From Devosia naphthalenivorans (lineage in GTDB: Bacteria > Pseudomonadota > Alphaproteobacteria > Rhizobiales > Devosiaceae), in NCBI RefSeq assembly GCF_003056355.1, contig NZ_PYVW01000012.1, forward strand, positions 78,876 to 142,875: a stretch of DNA of 64,000 nucleotides, written 5' to 3'. Made by a program: the position numbers and the translations under genes. Shown piece after piece: positions 28,334-36,098 of this stretch; the stretch's first letter is position 1, and every line of letters begins with the position of its first letter. A model generated the notes under the pieces. It ran no database searches. It saw only the letters and a program-made list of their open reading frames with translations, and was not told where the DNA came from.

Positions 28334-28456
28334 CTACTTCTTTGCGGTGTTGCCGGTGCTGCCAGCGCCCAAGCCGGTAACGGCCTTGGTCGCGGCGACC
28401 TTGTCCTTCTTTGGCTTCTTGGCTTCCTTGTTGCTACGCATTTGCCCTTTGGCCAT
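28334..28456 (-). CDS. Small basic protein, 40 residues
   Basis: A short gene with a near-ideal ribosome binding site (GAGGAGGA) before the ATG at 28456. The product begins MAKGQMRSNKEAKKPKKDK and ends TGNTAKK. It is Lys-rich, without Trp, Tyr or Phe, and probably disordered. Similar 'MAKGQMRSNREAKKPKK' mini-proteins are common as hypotheticals in alphaproteobacteria (recalled, not searched). Function unknown; nucleic-acid binding is plausible from charge. Confidence 0.75.
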   Translation of the reverse strand: MAKGQMRSNKEAKKPKKDKVAATKAVTGLGAGSTGNTAKK

Positions 28457-28538
28457 GTTCAATTCCTCCTCAAATGGGACGTATGTCCCAAAGCACATCC
28501 AAGGCTAGACCTGGCCTCAAGGACTGGCAAGCCTTGGT

Positions 28539-29378
28539 TTACTTGGCTGATTGGCATCTGCCGGTGGGGCCAAGCGAAGCGATGGCGCGGGGATCGCAGC
28601 CAGTGAGCAGGAACTGGATCCATTCGTTCTGCCCACCATAGAACGCGTTGCGGTCCACTTCGCCCTTGATGCCGCGGACCACGCCGGTCTGTGTCCACTG
28701 CCAGAAGGTCCAGGTGCGGTTTGAGTAGCGCTCATGTGGTTCGGCGGCGGTCGAGCGCAGCCAGAAGGCGTTCGGGAAATACTCGCCCTCCAGGACATCG
28801 CGGTGGAAGTTCATGTCGGTATAGATGATCGGCAGCTTGCCGGTGTGACGCTCCATCGCGTCCAGCATGAAGCGGATCTTCTCCAGCGCATCGGCGCGGT
28901 TTGGCTTGTTGCGGCAGCTTGAGTGGTTGTTCCACTCGAGATCAAGCACCGGTGGCAGTGCGTCGTAATCAGCGGGAACATTGGCGATGAACCAGGCAGC
29001 CTGTTCGGAGGCAAGCGAGCACCAGGTCATGAAGTGGTAGGCGCCACGGGGCATGCCGGCATCGCGTGCCTTGACCCAGTTGCTGCGGAAATGGGGATCG
29101 AGGTAATCCTTGCCCTCGGTGGCCTTCATGAAGACGAAGTGAATTCCGGACTGGAAGGCTTCGCGAAAGTTGATGTGCGTCTGGTAGCGCGCGACGTCGA
29201 TCCCCTGGATCGGCATCCCGCGAGCACGATCCACACCTGAGTGCGGCCGGTTATCGCCCTGGATCGGGCCATAGAGCCCTCCGCCGGACGAACAAGCTAC
29301 CAAAACCGCCGCCAGCACTGCCGACATGGCGCCCTTTGCGATCGTGGAGAACGAGGGAAAAGGACGGCGGAACAGCAT
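28539..29378 (-). CDS. GH25-family lysozyme-like lipoprotein
   Basis: A predicted muramidase of glycoside hydrolase family 25 that cleaves peptidoglycan. The 279-residue protein has a signal sequence and lipobox LVAC with Cys29. The GH25 barrel shows GIDVARYQ, FVFMKATEG, GAYHF and the catalytic pair in VLDLEWNN, with later IIYTD and FWQWTQ. I preferred the ATG at 29378 because it begins the signal sequence; an in-frame ATG at 29423 adds 15 residues without an RBS. It probably acts in the periplasm, anchored to a membrane. Confidence 0.9.
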   Translation of the reverse strand: MLFRRPFPSFSTIAKGAMSAVLAAVLVACSSGGGLYGPIQGDNRPHSGVDRARGMPIQGIDVARYQTHINFREAFQSGIHFVFMKATEGKDYLDPHFRSNWVKARDAGMPRGAYHFMTWCSLASEQAAWFIANVPADYDALPPVLDLEWNNHSSCRNKPNRADALEKIRFMLDAMERHTGKLPIIYTDMNFHRDVLEGEYFPNAFWLRSTAAEPHERYSNRTWTFWQWTQTGVVRGIKGEVDRNAFYGGQNEWIQFLLTGCDPRAIASLGPTGRCQSAK

Positions 29379-29430
29379 GCTCGGAACTCTGCTTACACAT
29401 AAACCAAGCCTTTGATTCAACATGGCGCGG

Positions 29431-29445
29431 TTAACGACCGATTAG
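29431..29445 (+). promoter_or_regulatory. CtrA-like box between the lysozyme gene and comM
   Basis: TTAA-N7-TTAG, one base off the consensus, in the divergent gap. Weak evidence. Confidence 0.3.
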
Positions 29446-29558
29446 GTTTACCGCTGTGGCAAGTGGCGTGGTTAACGGGGTGTTTCGTGTTCGCGCTACG
29501 TTCTTGTTCACCCTACGTAGGTTTGCTAGGGTGCGCCGGGCTTGGGGGACTTTCAGTT

Positions 29559-31082
29559 ATGGTTACGCGCGTGGCGACGGTGGCGTTTCGCGGCATCGAG
29601 GCCGTACCTGTCGATGTTCAGGTGCAGATAGCGCCTGGAATGCCAGCATTTGTGCTGGTTGGGCTGCCCGACAAGGCGGTCAAGGAGAGCGGCGAGCGGG
29701 TGCGCGCGGCACTGGTGGCGTCTGGCCTGGGACTTCCGCCAAAACGAATTACTGTCAATCTTGCGCCCGCTGATTTGCCCAAGGAAGGCAGCCACTACGA
29801 TCTGCCGATCGCTTTGGGCATCATGGCGGCGATTGGCGCGATTCCGCAGGACGCGCTCAACGGCTATCTGGCTTTGGGTGAACTCGGACTGGACGGGCGC
29901 CTCGCCCATGTCGGCGGCGTATTGCCTGCCGCGATAGCGGCGCAGGGGCGTGAACTAGGGTTGATCTGCCCTGCCCTTTCAGGCTCGGAAGCCGCATGGG
30001 CCGGCGAAACGCTGGACATTATCGCGGCCGAAAGCCTGCTGGCGCTGGTCAATCATCTGACCGGCCATCAGCTTGCGGCGAGGCCCGAGCCGCGCAAGCA
30101 CGTATCGGCAGTTGGCCTACCTGATCTGGCGGATGTGCGAGGCCAGCAGGTGGCGCGCCGTGCGCTCGAAGTGGCGGCGGCTGGTGGGCATAACATGCTG
30201 ATGATCGGACCACCGGGCGCTGGCAAGTCGATGCTGGCGCAGCGTTTGCCCTCGATCCTGCCGCTCTTGGATGCGCGGGAGATCCTCGATATCTCGATGA
30301 TTCAGTCCATCGCGGGCGAGTTGGCCGGCGGTGGTCTGTCGGATCGCAGGCCATTCCGGGCGCCGCATCATTCGGCTTCGATGGCGGCGCTGGTCGGGGG
30401 CGGCCTGAAGGTCAGGCCGGGCGAGGTAAGCCTGGCGCATAATGGCGTGCTGTTCCTCGATGAACTGCCCGAGTTTGCTCCCAGTGTGCTCGATAGTCTG
30501 CGCCAGCCGTTGGAGGCGGGCGAGACGGTCATTGCCCGCGCCAACGCGCGGGTGAGTTACCCCAGCCGGGTGCAGCTGATCGCGGCGATGAACCCATGCA
30601 AGTGCGGGCTGGCGGGCACGCCCGGACACACCTGTCGGCGTGGACCGGCCTGTGCTGCCGACTACCAGGGACGCGTTTCAGGGCCGTTTCTCGATCGCAT
30701 CGATATTCGCATCGATGTTCCCGCTGTCACCGCCGCCGACATGATTGCGCCGGCGGTGCAGGCCGAAAGCTCTGCCGTGGTGGCTCAGCGCGTTGCTTCA
30801 GCCCGGGAACGGCAGAGGCAGCGCTACCGGGAGAGGGGCGCTGTGGGCGTGTACACCAATGCGGCGGCAGGCTCGACGCTGATCGAGGCCGTGGTCGACC
30901 CGGACCGCGAGAGCCAGAACCTGCTGCTGCAAGCGGCTGAGCGATTCAATCTTTCGGCCAGAGCCTATCATCGCGTCCTAAAGCTGGCGCGGACGCTGGC
31001 GGATCTGGCAGGAAGCGAACGGGTGGTGCGTTCACATATCGCGGAAGCCTTGAGTTACCGGCTCAATATGGGGGCGGCTTAG
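29559..31082 (+). CDS. comM: ComM/YifB-family Mg-chelatase-like AAA+ ATPase
   Basis: ComM is a hexameric helicase that promotes branch migration during natural transformation; family members exist in many non-competent bacteria. The 507-residue protein has an N-terminal Lon-like domain (VQVQIAPGMPAFVLVGLPDKAVKE), Walker A GPPGAGKSMLAQRL, Walker B LFLDELPEF, and the zinc-type cysteines in NPCKCG-x-CRRGPAC. I chose the ATG at 29559 since it begins the family N-terminus (VTRVATVAFRG) and follows a G-rich stretch. It is transcribed divergently from the lysozyme gene. Confidence 0.93.
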   Translation: MVTRVATVAFRGIEAVPVDVQVQIAPGMPAFVLVGLPDKAVKESGERVRAALVASGLGLPPKRITVNLAPADLPKEGSHYDLPIALGIMAAIGAIPQDALNGYLALGELGLDGRLAHVGGVLPAAIAAQGRELGLICPALSGSEAAWAGETLDIIAAESLLALVNHLTGHQLAARPEPRKHVSAVGLPDLADVRGQQVARRALEVAAAGGHNMLMIGPPGAGKSMLAQRLPSILPLLDAREILDISMIQSIAGELAGGGLSDRRPFRAPHHSASMAALVGGGLKVRPGEVSLAHNGVLFLDELPEFAPSVLDSLRQPLEAGETVIARANARVSYPSRVQLIAAMNPCKCGLAGTPGHTCRRGPACAADYQGRVSGPFLDRIDIRIDVPAVTAADMIAPAVQAESSAVVAQRVASARERQRQRYRERGAVGVYTNAAAGSTLIEAVVDPDRESQNLLLQAAERFNLSARAYHRVLKLARTLADLAGSERVVRSHIAEALSYRLNMGAA

Positions 31083-31108
31083 GCTGGAATCACAAAGCTG
31101 TGGATAAG

Positions 31109-31124
31109 TGTTTCACGTGAATCC
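31109..31124 (-). promoter_or_regulatory. parS-like ParB site, GANTC variant (site 7)
   Basis: GTTTCACGTGAATC core 27 bases after the comM stop, preceded by TGTGGATAA (31100-31107 region), a perfect DnaA-box match on the minus strand. Confidence 0.75.
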
Positions 31125-31213
31125 TAGGCCAGGCTTGGTCCGCTGTTAACGTTTCCCGGTGGTTCCTTGGGCTGCTTAGGTCCTGTTAACAAATTGCTGG
31201 CTAATGCTGGCTG

Positions 31214-31861
31214 GTGAGCAAGATCGTGACGCGCCGGGCCGGCGAGCTGGTGCAATGGAACAATAAGGGCGGCTATGGCTTCGTGCGGGATGACGCGGGG
31301 CACGATTTTTACGTCCATATATCAAAGGTTTACGGGGGTGTTCGCCCGCGGATCGGTGACCGGCTGACTTTCGAGATTGCGGCCGGACGCAAGGGACGCC
31401 CTTCGGCCGTTGACGTGCGGGTAACGCAGGCGGTGCGGTCTCCCGCATCGACGCTGCAGAAGGTGCTTGGAAGCAAATCTCCTTCGGTGTCCCGCTACAA
31501 GCTGGGCCTGCGGGTGGCCGCAGCAACTACGATCACGCTGCTGATTCTGCTCGCGATTAGCAGCGAGCATGCCCCCTTATGGCTGAGTATGCTTTACGTT
31601 TGCATGGGGCTTGCTTCGGCTTTGCTCTACCGTTTCGACAAGATTTACGCGATGGCGAACCGCTGGCGCGTCAGCGAGGCGAACCTTCATGTGGTCGATC
31701 TGAGCTTCGGCATCATCGGCGGGCTCTGTGCGCAGGAATTTTACCGGCACAAGACGGTCAAGCCGCGCTTCGTGGCGACGACCTGGGCCATCGCGCTGTT
31801 CCACACGCTGCTGCTGGCCGCGCTGGCTTTTGGATGGCTGGAAGTCATTCTTCCCGTCTGA
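31214..31861 (+). CDS. Cold-shock domain / DUF1294 fusion membrane protein
   Basis: A 215-residue protein with an N-terminal cold-shock-like RNA-binding domain (about 5-70, WNNKGGYGFVRDDAGHDFYVHIS) joined to a membrane DUF1294 region (about 95-215, with YRFDKIYA and FYRHKTVKPRF, three to four hydrophobic helices). The fusion architecture is known in several phyla but its role is not. GTG start at 31214. It is bracketed by two parS-like sites (31109 and 31864), one on each side. Confidence 0.85.
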   Translation: MSKIVTRRAGELVQWNNKGGYGFVRDDAGHDFYVHISKVYGGVRPRIGDRLTFEIAAGRKGRPSAVDVRVTQAVRSPASTLQKVLGSKSPSVSRYKLGLRVAAATTITLLILLAISSEHAPLWLSMLYVCMGLASALLYRFDKIYAMANRWRVSEANLHVVDLSFGIIGGLCAQEFYRHKTVKPRFVATTWAIALFHTLLLAALAFGWLEVILPV

Positions 31862-31863
31862 CG

Positions 31864-31879
31864 TGATTCACGTGAAACC
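31864..31879 (+). promoter_or_regulatory. parS-like ParB site, GANTC variant (site 8)
   Basis: GATTCACGTGAAAC core in the 21-base gap between two convergent genes. Confidence 0.75.
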
Positions 31880-31882
31880 GGC

Positions 31883-32581
31883 TCAGCCGAGATGACGCCG
31901 GTCCTCGTGCCAGGTGTCACGCCATTCCCGCTCGAGGACGGCGCGGCGCTTGCCATAGCGTTGGTCGGTGACCGTCAGATCGATGATGCGGTCGGTGCGG
32001 AAATGGCGGAAGGCGGTGCGCAGGCAACACCAGGCGGCGATGGTCTGCTTGCCCTCGTAATAGGCCAGTTGCACTGGCCAGATGGTGCGCTCCGTCGAAT
32101 TGCCGGCTTCATCCTCGTAGGAGATGAGGATGGCTTTTTCCGTTCGCATGGCGAGCCGTACCTGGCCGAGAACCGGCATGGGCTTTTTTTCGGTCCAAAC
32201 CGCGACCGGCCACAAGCCGGTATCGTTGATGCGATCGCGCAGATCTTCGGGCGAGGCCGTCGCGATCTTGGCGAGGGCGTTCCTGGCCGCGGCACCAAGA
32301 CCATCGTCAGGCTGCGCGCCGACCCAGCGGGCGCCGAGGACCAGGGCTTCGAGCTCCTCGGGGGTGAACATCAGGGGTGGCAGGAAGAAGCCGGGTTTCA
32401 GCATGTAGCCGACCCCCGCTTCACCATCGATGGGTGCGCCCAGACCGATAAGGGTTTGCACGTCGCGGTACAGCGTGCGGACGGAAACGCCCTGCTCCTC
32501 GGCCAGTGCCGCAGCGGTGACTGGCCGGCGGTGGCGGCGTAAGGCATCCATGACGGCAAACAGCCGCTCGGTCTTGTCCAT
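31883..32581 (-). CDS. YafY-type WYL-domain transcriptional regulator
   Basis: A 232-residue regulator with an N-terminal HTH_11 winged helix (about 1-60, RRPVTAAALAEEQGVSVRTLYRDV) and a WYL domain (about 135-215, with the WCCLRTAFRHFRTDRI segment). WYL proteins sense ligands, in some cases nucleic acids. It lies 45 bases downstream of the epoxide hydrolase gene on the same strand and may regulate it; that link is inferred from position only. Confidence 0.9.
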   Translation of the reverse strand: MDKTERLFAVMDALRRHRRPVTAAALAEEQGVSVRTLYRDVQTLIGLGAPIDGEAGVGYMLKPGFFLPPLMFTPEELEALVLGARWVGAQPDDGLGAAARNALAKIATASPEDLRDRINDTGLWPVAVWTEKKPMPVLGQVRLAMRTEKAILISYEDEAGNSTERTIWPVQLAYYEGKQTIAAWCCLRTAFRHFRTDRIIDLTVTDQRYGKRRAVLEREWRDTWHEDRRHLG

Positions 32582-32626
32582 GCAATGTGCTCCCCTGAGT
32601 CGATCGAAGGTCGGGATGCGCCAAGA

Positions 32627-33742
32627 TTACGCGATTTGCGCATGGAACGCTCTGATATCGTGCGCCATGGCTTCGGGCACTTCCAGCGCCGGAAAATGGC
32701 CACCGCTGGTCAGCTCGGTCCAGCGCACGATGTTCCACAAGTTCCGTTCGCCCCAGGCGCGCGGTGCCGGATAATCCGCCGGCGGCAGCAGTACGGCATG
32801 GGGCACGTCGTGTTTGGGGCCCTTCTGCGCAAGCATCGGGTCGCTGAACGCTTCCTTGTAGAGGCGTACCGAACTGCCGATGGTCTGGGTAAACCAGTAG
32901 ACGCTCAGGATGGTGGCAAGATCTTCCATCTCGAAGGCGTTGGCGATGTCGCCGCCATTGTCGCTCCAGGTGCGGTATTTCTCGAGAATCCAGGCGGCGA
33001 GCCCCGCGGGGGAGTCATTAAGTCCCACGGCGAGAGTTGCGGGCTTGGTGCCCTGGATCATGGCGTAAGCGCCCTCGGCAAACTCCCATTGCCTGAGCCT
33101 CTGCGCGTACTCGGCTTCCTCGGGCGTTGGCTGCTCGGGCGGCTGAAAACCTGAATAGACATTGACGTAATGCGCGCCAATCAAGCGCTCGGGAAACTGA
33201 CGCACTAGTGCCATTTCCACGCCGGCTCCGAGGTCCGAACCGGAGACCAGAAAGCGGGGATAGTTCAGCCGCGTCATGAGTTCGGCCCAGAGCGGGGCGA
33301 TGGCGGAGAGATTCATGCCTGATGCCGTTGGCTGGCTGGAAAAGCCATAACCGGGCAAGGACGGAATGATGATGTCGAAGGCAACACCATCCACGGGCTC
33401 GGTCAGCAGCGGCACCAGTGGCAGAAGCTCGACGAAGTTGGCGGGCCAGCCATTGGTGAGAAGCAGCGGGACATTGCTTGTTCCCCTGCCCCGTACATGG
33501 ACGAAATGCACGGTCTGGCGGCTGATTTCGGTGGTGAATTGAGGAAAGCTGTTGAGCCGCGCTTCGGCGCTGCGCCAATCGAACTGCTCGGCCCAGTAAT
33601 GGATGAATTCGCGCAGGAAACCGGCGTTGATACCGTAGTCCCAGCCGACGCCCGGAACGCTTTGGGGAAAGCGCGTGGCGCCGAGCCGATTTTTGAGATC
33701 AGCGATGTCGGCGTCGGGGATGGCAATGGTAAAGGGTTCCAT
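32627..33742 (-). CDS. Epoxide hydrolase (EHN-type alpha/beta hydrolase)
   Basis: A 371-residue protein with the N-terminal EHN cap domain (about 1-105) and an alpha/beta-hydrolase fold. The nucleophile is Asp170 in GSDLGAG, and the base is the His in SGGHFPALE. The oxyanion motif normally HGxP reads NGWP here (Asn97), an unusual change. Physiological substrate is unknown. The start codon and ribosome binding site lie inside a long inverted repeat (33739-33785) that could hide them in the mRNA. Confidence 0.88.
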   Translation of the reverse strand: MEPFTIAIPDADIADLKNRLGATRFPQSVPGVGWDYGINAGFLREFIHYWAEQFDWRSAEARLNSFPQFTTEISRQTVHFVHVRGRGTSNVPLLLTNGWPANFVELLPLVPLLTEPVDGVAFDIIIPSLPGYGFSSQPTASGMNLSAIAPLWAELMTRLNYPRFLVSGSDLGAGVEMALVRQFPERLIGAHYVNVYSGFQPPEQPTPEEAEYAQRLRQWEFAEGAYAMIQGTKPATLAVGLNDSPAGLAAWILEKYRTWSDNGGDIANAFEMEDLATILSVYWFTQTIGSSVRLYKEAFSDPMLAQKGPKHDVPHAVLLPPADYPAPRAWGERNLWNIVRWTELTSGGHFPALEVPEAMAHDIRAFHAQIA

Positions 33743-33785
33743 GGGGTCTTCTCCGGGTTGTTGGAGAGACGATGAGACCCCATGG
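33739..33785. repeat. Inverted repeat over the epoxide hydrolase start
   Basis: Perfect 11-base outer arms (CCATGGGGTCT at 33739-33749, AGACCCCATGG at 33775-33785) and 5-base inner arms (TCTCC / GGAGA). In the minus-strand mRNA the right-hand arms contain the GGAGA ribosome binding site and the AUG. Confidence 0.7.
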
Positions 33786-33823
33786 TGACAAGGCGTGGCA
33801 GCAGCGCTGGGCCGATTGGCTCG

Positions 33824-34834
33824 TCAGGCGATCTCGAACTCGCACCAATGGCTATAGGACCGGTCGGGCGAATAGATCACGTTGGGGAAGTGCGGATTGT
33901 GCACCGCGTCGGCAAATGCCTGGTCTTCAAGGCAGAAGCCGGAATGCTTTTGGTAGCTCTTGCCGCCAAGACCCGGCACGGCGCTTTCGGTCCACACGCC
34001 GTTATAGACCTGAACGCCGGGGCGGTCGCTCCAGAGCTTGAGGGTCAAATCCTGGTCCGGCGAGATCACCGTAGCAATTGGATCGGAGAAATTGCGGCCG
34101 GTGTCGAGCGCCATGCCGATGTCGTACTCCACGGGGTTGCCGCTGCCGTCACGCATGGTCCGTGGCTTGCGCAGATCGTACTTGGTGTTGGCAGACGGCA
34201 GGATGGCGCCGGTGGGAGCGAGGTCGGAGCCCAGTTCGGTATAGGCGCTGGAATTGACCTGGATGGTGTGGTCAAGCACATGGTCGGTCGTGCCCAGGTT
34301 GAAATATTGATGCTGGACAAGGCTGATCGGGGTGGCGCGGTCCGTCGTTGCCGTCAGCTCCAGCCGCAGCCGGTTGCCCTTGAGCATGTAGGTCGCCGAG
34401 AAATTGACATTGCCAGGATAGCCCATAGCGCCATCGGGGCTGAAATGGGTGAAGCGCACCGCATTGTTGGCTTCATCGGTTTGCCCGTCCCAAACCTGGC
34501 GGCCGAGCCCCTCTTCGCCGCCATGCAGCTGCAAATCCCCTGCGTTGGCGGGGAGCTTGTAAGTCTTGCCGTCGTGCTCGAAGCTTGCGCCCTTGATGCG
34601 GTTGGCGACGCGGCCGGCGAGCGAGCCGAAATGCGGGCTGTGTTCGGGATAGGCGTCGAACTGTTCGTAGCCGAGCACGACCGAGCGTTCGCCACCGGCG
34701 ACCGGAACGCGCCAGTCGCGGACGACCACGCCATAGCCAATCAGATCGACGGTAACGCCGGTGTCGCTGACAAGGCGGAATTGATCCACGCGCTTGCCCT
34801 TGTAGGTGCCGAACGTTGTTACCGCGATGGCCAT
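33824..34834 (-). CDS. Aldose 1-epimerase (galactose mutarotase family)
   Basis: Interconverts alpha and beta anomers of aldoses. The 336-residue protein has the mutarotase stretches GSLAGRVANRI and QLHGGEEGLG (catalytic His region), HQYFNLG with the second His, DIGMALDTGRNFSD and a late HSGFCLEDQAF with the catalytic Glu. The ATG at 34834 follows GGAGG. It is divergent from the LacI regulator and near xylB-xylA, so it probably serves xylose or a related pentose. Substrate specificity is inferred from context. Confidence 0.92.
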   Translation of the reverse strand: MAIAVTTFGTYKGKRVDQFRLVSDTGVTVDLIGYGVVVRDWRVPVAGGERSVVLGYEQFDAYPEHSPHFGSLAGRVANRIKGASFEHDGKTYKLPANAGDLQLHGGEEGLGRQVWDGQTDEANNAVRFTHFSPDGAMGYPGNVNFSATYMLKGNRLRLELTATTDRATPISLVQHQYFNLGTTDHVLDHTIQVNSSAYTELGSDLAPTGAILPSANTKYDLRKPRTMRDGSGNPVEYDIGMALDTGRNFSDPIATVISPDQDLTLKLWSDRPGVQVYNGVWTESAVPGLGGKSYQKHSGFCLEDQAFADAVHNPHFPNVIYSPDRSYSHWCEFEIA

Positions 34835-34876
34835 TGACTGCCTCCTTCCGAAAAAAGCGCCGAAGCTGTAGCCTGC

Positions 34877-34894
34877 TTTAAGCAATCGCTGCAA
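34877..34894. promoter_or_regulatory. Possible LacI-family operator
   Basis: An 18-base imperfect palindrome around AGCAATCGCT, six of nine base pairs symmetric, in the divergent gap between the epimerase and the LacI regulator. Weak evidence. Confidence 0.25.
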
Positions 34895-34959
34895 CGTCGC
34901 ACTTGACCTTTTCCGTCTCGTGCCGAAGAGTTTGCGCGAGATAGTGCTGAGGTAAATGC

Positions 34960-36003
34960 GTGAGCGACACCGGGATAAAACGCCGTGCGACCGTCCATGA
35001 CGTTGCACGTACAGCCGGCGTTTCGCTTGCGACCGTCGATCGAGTACTGAACGACCGGCCCGGCGTGCGCGCCGCAACCGCCGAGAAGGTCGAAGCGGCC
35101 ATTGCCGAAATCGGCTTTCGCCGGGACATCTCCGCATCCCTGCTGGCCCGGGCGCGGGATTTGGCACTGACCTTCATCATTCCCGATGGCACCAATGAAT
35201 TCATGGCCAGCCTGACCGACGCGGTAACGCGGCGAGCCGGCCAGGCATTGAGTGATCGGATGAACATCGAAACGCTACGGGTTCGTGCGCTCGACGCCGA
35301 TGCGCTGGCGCAAAGCCTTGATGGGCTTGATCCTCGCGAATGCGACTGCGCCATCATCGTGGCGAGCGAAGAGCCATCCGTGGTGGCGGCGGTCGACAAT
35401 GCGACGCGGCGGGGCATCATGGTGATGACGCTGGTGTCTGATTTGCCCGGCTCGCTGCGGCGCCGGTTCATCGGCATCGACAATGTCGCGGCCGGCCGGA
35501 CGGCGGCTTCGCTGCTGGGACGGTTCATGCCGATGGGTGGCAAGCTGGCGGTGATCGCGGGCTCGCTGCATTTGCGCGACCATGCCGATCGACTGAAGGG
35601 ATTCCAGGCAGGGCTTACGGCCGAGTTTCCTCAATTGGAACTGATCGGGCCGGTGGAAGGCCATGACGAGCGGCCGCAGACCGAGGCCATTGTCACCGAC
35701 CTGTTGCGCCGGCATCCGGACCTTGGCGGGCTGTATAATCTGGGCGCGGGAAATGCCGGGCTGGTGCGTGCGCTGGAGGGTTCAGGGCGCTCCGGGCAGA
35801 TCCGGGTCATTGCCCATGAACTCACCGAACCAACGCGCAAGGGCCTGCATTCGGGAGCAATCGATGTCGTGCTCGACCAGAACCCGGATGGTGAAATTCG
35901 CGAGGCAATTGAGGCAGCGCGCACCCTGGCGCTGGATGCAAATGGTACGGCCATCACCGACCCCATTGAAATCGGGATTTTCCTGCGCGACAATCTGCGC
36001 TAA
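34960..36003 (+). CDS. LacI-family transcriptional regulator, likely of xylose use
   Basis: A 347-residue regulator with an N-terminal LacI helix-turn-helix (ATVHDVARTAGVSLATVDRVLNDRPGV) and a periplasmic-binding-protein-like sensor domain (about 60-340). GTG start at 34960. It lies 91 bases upstream of xylB and divergent from an aldose epimerase, so control of the xylose genes is likely. The effector cannot be read from sequence. Confidence 0.93.
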   Translation: MSDTGIKRRATVHDVARTAGVSLATVDRVLNDRPGVRAATAEKVEAAIAEIGFRRDISASLLARARDLALTFIIPDGTNEFMASLTDAVTRRAGQALSDRMNIETLRVRALDADALAQSLDGLDPRECDCAIIVASEEPSVVAAVDNATRRGIMVMTLVSDLPGSLRRRFIGIDNVAAGRTAASLLGRFMPMGGKLAVIAGSLHLRDHADRLKGFQAGLTAEFPQLELIGPVEGHDERPQTEAIVTDLLRRHPDLGGLYNLGAGNAGLVRALEGSGRSGQIRVIAHELTEPTRKGLHSGAIDVVLDQNPDGEIREAIEAARTLALDANGTAITDPIEIGIFLRDNLR

Positions 36004-36059
36004 GAAGCGCGCCATCACCAAACCGGCGTGGCCCTCGATTGGGCCGGGAGGACGTTCCG

Positions 36060-36098
36060 ATGAACAATATTCGCTGCCATGAGGTACGTGCCTCATGA
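36060..36098 (+). CDS. Twelve-codon leader ORF coupled to xylB
   Basis: ATG at 36060 is preceded by GGGAGGA at proper spacing and encodes [12 protein letters not shown]. Its TGA overlaps the xylB ATG (ATGA). Inverted arms ATGAGG (36079-36084) and CCTCAT (36091-36096) flank the xylB ribosome binding site and start. It looks like a translationally coupled leader peptide; a regulatory role is inferred. Confidence 0.5.
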   Translation: MNNIRCHEVRAS

